64,000 bases of DNA, taken from assembly GCA_029237695.1 (NCBI GenBank), contig CM055275.1, forward strand, positions 82,888,068 through 82,952,067, written 5' to 3'. A program made the translations under genes and the position numbers. This DNA is from Conchocele bisecta (taxonomy: Eukaryota; Mollusca; Bivalvia; Lucinida; Thyasiridae). The notes under the pieces were generated by a model. It searched no databases. It was not told the DNA's origin and saw only the letters and a program-made list of their open reading frames with translations. Shown piece by piece: positions 59,690 to 64,000 of this stretch; positions within the stretch are counted from its first letter, which is position 1, and each line of letters starts with the position of its first letter.

Positions 59690-59819
59690 AATGGGCAGTT
59701 CTCCGACGGGTTCTATTGCTCTTATATCCGTTTCCGGATCAGCAGAATAGGACACATTACATAGCATGAAACTAATCCAGGGGCGGATCCAACATTTGTG
59801 GAATGTGGGGGGCGTTGTC

Positions 59820-59915
59820 TAGTTGCGAATGTAACTCTTGCAAAATACTCCCGTACCGTCCGTAGCTAGCTACGGACGATACGGGAGTAATTGCAAGAGC
59901 TACTGTTCGCAACTA
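59820..59915. repeat. Hairpin MITE 'agttgcgaa...ctcccgtaccgtccg', copy 2
   Basis: Near-perfect arms meet at 'gtagctagctac'. 'tagttgcgaa' and 'cgcaacta' are the ends. Confidence 0.8.
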
Positions 59916-60109
59916 GGGGGTTGTCCTATTTCCGAGCTCTTCGAAATGCACTTTCCTCCTGTGTTTTATGGCATTGAAATTCAGACTCCAACTGGTGGTA
60001 AACTGTGATCTATGTAAACTATGTGGCTGAACGGGGTGGAGGGGGGGGGTGTGCAACCCCTGAACCCCCCTCCAGATCTGCCCCTGTAATCTGTGGCCTA
60101 GAGACCCGA

Positions 60110-60330
60110 CATTGGGCTTATGTGATTTTGCTCCTGTTGCTCCTGATCAAATAGCACACTCCTGTAGCCTGATAACTATATGTACGTCTTATCAAGAGGC
60201 TCGACGACTGTTTCGTTGATAGGCTGGCGAACAGTGCAGATCCCGATCAGACTGTGCGGATGCACAGGCTGATCTGGATCTACACTGGTCACAAAACCCA
60301 TAAGCCCCATTTCTCCAGTCAAAGCCACGT
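60110..60330. mobile_element. Family D MITE
   Basis: 'cctgatcaaatagcacactc' and 'ctgtgcggatgcacaggctg' to 'tctccagtcaaagccac'. The left TIR is degraded. Confidence 0.65.
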
Positions 60331-60406
60331 TTGTTGCATTACCATATCAACATTGTACGATTCCAGACACATTTATCTCACAAACAGCATAGTTAGCTCA
60401 AAATAA

Positions 60407-60730
60407 ATGCACTTACGTAAAAAGAGTATACTCGGGGCTTATCGAACTGGAAACTCGGAAAAGCGACGGCTGATCACTAAACCTACTCTCTGTTTCACGA
60501 AAGATGCCCACAATTTACGGCTATATAAACAATGCAAAAATAATGTTTTTTCCGGTGGTATTAAATTAAAGCAAAATTTAACAAGAGTTGTCAGAGGACA
60601 ACGAAGCGCGCCCGGTGGCAGCAAAGGAACCGAGGGCACATTTGAAAACACAACGTGCTGGATAAGGGAAACAAAATTTATGAGCCATTTACCAGAGCAT
60701 GTTAAGGTTTCGAGCGTACAAAGTATTTGA
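60407..60730 (+). CDS. Unidentified open frame, 107 codons
   Basis: The frame starts MHLRKKSILGAYRTGN and ends EHVKVSSVQSI. It is Lys/Arg-rich, has no signal peptide or membrane segment, and does not overlap a repeat family that I recognise, unlike most frames in the window. It could be a short gene, a single exon, or chance. A mollusc-style repeat with 'gacggacagagggacgga' follows at 60845. I cannot assign a function. Confidence 0.2.
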   Translation: MHLRKKSILGAYRTGNSEKRRLITKPTLCFTKDAHNLRLYKQCKNNVFSGGIKLKQNLTRVVRGQRSAPGGSKGTEGTFENTTCWIRETKFMSHLPEHVKVSSVQSI

Positions 60731-61440
60731 CCTTGACCCTGGGCTTAGCAGAGGTAGAGGACCCCTGGAGCAACGCGTGTGTGAAATATGAAGCAAATCC
60801 AAGAAAGGAAACAGAAAATATAGGCCATTATAATTTTTGAAGACGGACAGAGGGACGGACAGACGGACGCTTACGACGTCGAGGGTATGCAATAGGCACT
60901 TCTTCATTCGGAAGGCGCGCTAAAAATTAACCTTCTTTTTATTTCGTGAAATTTGGTAAAATGTTGTTTTTATTACGAAAAACGATTTCCCAATTTCTCT
61001 GGCAATTCCCCCGGGAACAACCTTATACAAACGCAAAACTCACTTATATTTAGCATTTAATCAAGCAAAATACATCATTGTATAGTATTTTAGACAAGCA
61101 GGCGACGCGACATTTGAGAAACATGCAAGATGTGGGGTACCCAACAGGAGTTACAAGTTAAATATAAAACACATATTAACCAGGTCTACGTTCATCAATC
61201 ACTTTTATTAACATTTATAACATGGATTTAACGTATTATTCTATATATAAATTTGAATTGGTGTCTTGTTGTGTAGCAACTGTATCGGTGCCATTACACA
61301 CAGGAAACAATATGGTCACTAGCAATCGCCACGTCACCCAGTGGTGTGATGTGTAGAATGTGGTGCACCGTGCTACTACACAACTTGACACAGCCATAGA
61401 CCGCACCACCTATCACATATCAGAAATGATCATAACAGCT
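60731..61440. other. Non-coding; simple 'gacggacaga' repeat at 60841-60880
   Basis: Otherwise AT-rich DNA. 'gtggtgtgatgtgtagaatg' at 61340 echoes text within the foldback cluster that follows. Confidence 0.45.
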
Positions 61441-62962
61441 AGTTCCTTGTTCCGTTCCGTTCCGTAAAGTACTATTAGTCCCTACGCTAACCTGCTAACT
61501 GTACTTTATGGAACGGAACGAGATTTGTTTTTCGCTCGAATACCGATAATCTTCCTACATAGGCGTCATCTAAGTGATGATGATCGGTTGTAAATGTGCC
61601 CAGGTGATAAAACTCTCACACTCAGACTCAAGTACATTGATTGGTTAAAACTGAGCGTATGCTCAGAATTAACCGATAGGTTTGAGGGTGTCTGAGTATG
61701 AGATTGATAACAAGTTTTATAACATCGGCCCCATATTTCAGTCACACACTTATCTGCCCCCGCCCAGTCCCACCCTACACACAGCTACTGTGCACACGTA
61801 TGAATGACACGTGCCGAAAATCCGTAGACATCAATCTGGTACATGTAATTAGTCATCACCATGCCATCGAATCGTGTGGTGATGTGTATAATGCAGCGTT
61901 AATACTCCATATCGCACCACCCCCAATGCCACTCCTGTGACTGAGAATTGAGCATAACATTTTCTTGTTCCGTTCTGTAAAGTACAGTTAGCCCCTATGG
62001 TAAATGTACTTTACGGAACGGAACGAGATTGTTTTTCGCTAGAATACCGATAATCTTCCTACGTTAATAATCCATATCGCACCACCCCCAATGCCACTCC
62101 TGTGACTGAGAATTTAGCATAACATTTTCTTGTTCCGTTCCGTTCCGTTCCGTAAAGTACAGTTAGCCCCTATGGTAACTGTACTTTACGGAACGGAACG
62201 AAATTTGTTTTTCGCTAGAATACCTATAATCAGACTCCCTCAAACCTATCGGTTAATTCTGAGCATATGCTCAGTTTTAACCAATCAACATGCATGTTAA
62301 AGTCTGAATGTGAGAGTTTTATAACCTATGCACATCTAAATTGGATCAACATCACTTAGATGACGCGTATCTAGGAAGAGTATCGGTATTCTAGGAAAAA
62401 CAAAATCCCGTCCCGTTCCGTTCCGTTCCGTTCCGTTCCGTTCCGTTCCTAACTGTACTTTACGGAACGGAACGGAACAAGAACATATTTTGGCATTCAT
62501 ACGTGTGCACATTGGCTGTATGAGGATGGGGTGGGGCCGGACGGGAGCAGATAGGTGTGTACATGAGATATGGGGCCGAGGTTATAAAACTTGTTATCAA
62601 TTTCATACTCAGACTCCTCTTAAACATAATGGTTAATTCTGAGCATACGCTCAGTTTTAACCAATCAACATGCTGGAGTCTGAGTGTGAGGGTTTCATAA
62701 CCTCGGCACATTTAAATTGGATCATCATGACTTAGATGACGCGTATGTAGGAAGAGTACATGTATCAGCAACCGTATTCTAGCGAAAAACAATCTCGTTC
62801 CGTAAAGTACAGTAGGGGCTAACTGTACTTTACGGAACGGAACGGAACAAGAAAATATTATGCTCAATTCTCAGTCACTGGAGTGGCATTTGGGTGGTGC
62901 GATGTGGATTATTAACGCTGCATTCTACACCTCACCACACGATTGGATGGCATGGCGACGAC
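61441..62962. repeat. Cluster of five TTCCG hairpins within a larger foldback
   Basis: Hairpins pair 'ttccgttccgtaaagtac' with 'gtactttacggaacggaa' near 61447-61522, 61964-62026, 62130-62201, 62409-62481 and 62794-62852. TTCCG counts differ, with up to eight in the fourth. Between them 'taaaactgagcgtatgctca' palindromes recur (61645, 62258, 62638). The outer text 61850-61960 ('gcgttaatactccatatcgc') reappears inverted at 62860-62960. Confidence 0.8.
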
Positions 62963-63099
62963 TAAGTGTATGTTTTTGTATGTAACATGTCAATACATAG
63001 CTTTTTCATTTTCTATCCGCAACCGTCTTTTTCTGAACCGTCCAACATTACACATTTGGTCACACCTCACCGATCGTTGTCCCCATCTTTTTGTATATA

Positions 63100-63251
63100 C
63101 AGTGGAATCTCTCTAAACCGGACAACAAGAAACATATGTGATCATACTCAACTATGGCTGGGAATAATCAAATGCCTGATTTACAGTGAAACCTCGCTAA
63201 ACCGGACACCCTGGGGACCTCCCAGGGTGTCCGGTTTAGTGAGGTTCACTG
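63100..63251. mobile_element. pogo/Tigger-like MITE with TA TSD, 152 bp
   Basis: TA at 63098-63099 and 63252-63253. The right 68 bp (63184-63251) form a near-perfect hairpin with its own TA on the left. Confidence 0.75.
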
Positions 63252-63486
63252 TACATCTTCATTTGTCGGAACGGCAACAGGCCCATTTCAGCACATCCTG
63301 GCTTACTATATTAAAAGACAGATACAGGTCCCGGAAAAATTGATCCCTTTCGAATTTATTCTAGTCTAGTAATTACCGTTATGTCATAATAACAGTTTTT
63401 TCCTTGTCAACGAATGAACATCTAAATATTCACTTTACCGTCACGCAACTGAAAAGTGGCTGTGACTGGATAAATTGGACATATAG

Positions 63487-63815
63487 AGAATAGTAGGTTA
63501 GTGCCGTGAATGGGAAAAAATATCTGTCAAGGCTTAGGAAACGGGATGGGCGAGGCTTTGCCGAGTCCATCCCGTTTCCGTGCCGCGCCAGATATGTTTT
63601 CCCGTTCACGGCACTAACCTACTATTCTATTTATCCTACAAATAGCTTTAAAATGCAAAAAAAAACAGATAACCCCAGCCGCATCCTCACAATCGGAGAA
63701 TCGACTAGTATGACAACCGAACATATGCATACGCAGTGATTCGGTCGTATTGACAGGATATCAAACATGTTTCACGGCACCGTGTTTCACGGCACCTACG
63801 CACTGTGTTGACGGG
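63487..63815. mobile_element. Composite family A + CCCGTCAACAC element, inverted orientation
   Basis: Palindrome 63487-63628, then the reverse complement of the 58968 unit, ending 'gtgttgacggg' at 63815. The inner 'cccgtcaacac' end is lost ('ttatcctacaaatagc'). Confidence 0.7.
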
Positions 63816-63826
63816 ATAAATCGAGT

Positions 63827-63970
63827 TTGTGATCAGTGTAGCTCCTGATCAAATAGCACAATCGTGTAGCCTGATAACAATATATTATATTGCGTGTTAG
63901 AAGCGTGCCGAGTGCTTCATTGATGGAATGGCGGGCAGTGCAGATCCTGATCAGACTGTGCAAACCTAAA
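63827..63970. mobile_element. Family D MITE, partial, at right edge
   Basis: 'cctgatcaaatagcacaatc' to 'cagatcctgatcagactgtg'. A TIR fragment also stands at 63459-63478 ('gtggctgtgactggataaat'). Confidence 0.65.
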
Positions 63971-64000
63971 TAAACATTTATTAGCATCTATCAGACCAAA

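Overview
This window looks like nuclear DNA from a repeat-rich invertebrate animal. A bivalve mollusc is my best guess, from the style of the dispersed repeats rather than from any diagnostic gene. Eukaryotic origin is clear: there are spliced genes with GT-AG introns, DNA-transposon families with target-site duplications (TSDs), dense foldback MITEs, and three large minisatellite arrays. I see no rRNA, no tRNA gene, no CRISPR array and no bacterial-style operon.

Only two genes are well supported. (1) At the left edge (306-4187, +) are three exons forming the C-terminal part of a fasciclin (FAS1)-domain protein. It ends in a Thr-rich stalk built from an in-frame 69-bp tandem repeat and a short hydrophobic tail that suggests a GPI anchor. 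(2) At 21260-22762 (+) is a two-exon, apparently intact FLYWCH zinc-finger/MULE transposase. It lies inside a Mutator-like element (20772-24270) with terminal inverted repeats (TIRs), a candidate TSD and an internal 56-bp minisatellite. That element appears to be nested in a second element (20399-24900). A family-B DNA polymerase fragment (53262-53403) with a YGDTDS motif overlaps one copy of a Harbinger-like MITE family.

Layout: 0.3-4.2 kb FAS1 gene with MITE-filled introns; 4.4-14.2 kb nested MITEs, including a 2.2-kb hAT-like element inserted into another MITE with a clean 5-bp TSD; 14.2-20.4 kb a 63-bp array (about 90 units) and a 53-bp array; 20.4-24.9 kb the nested MULE; 25-39 kb foldback elements, including a piggyBac-like element inside a hAT-like element; 39.3-50.6 kb an array of about 160 units of 69 bp; 50.6-64 kb more MITEs, palindromes and a cluster of TTCCG hairpins.

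Most reading frames in the window are by-products of repeats. The two big arrays have unit lengths divisible by three and so give long but meaningless frames. Parts of three arrays contain units with scattered small indels beside clean copies of the same segment, which suggests unpolished long-read consensus. Nothing here forms a pathway; the window is best read as a transposon and satellite landscape with one host gene end.
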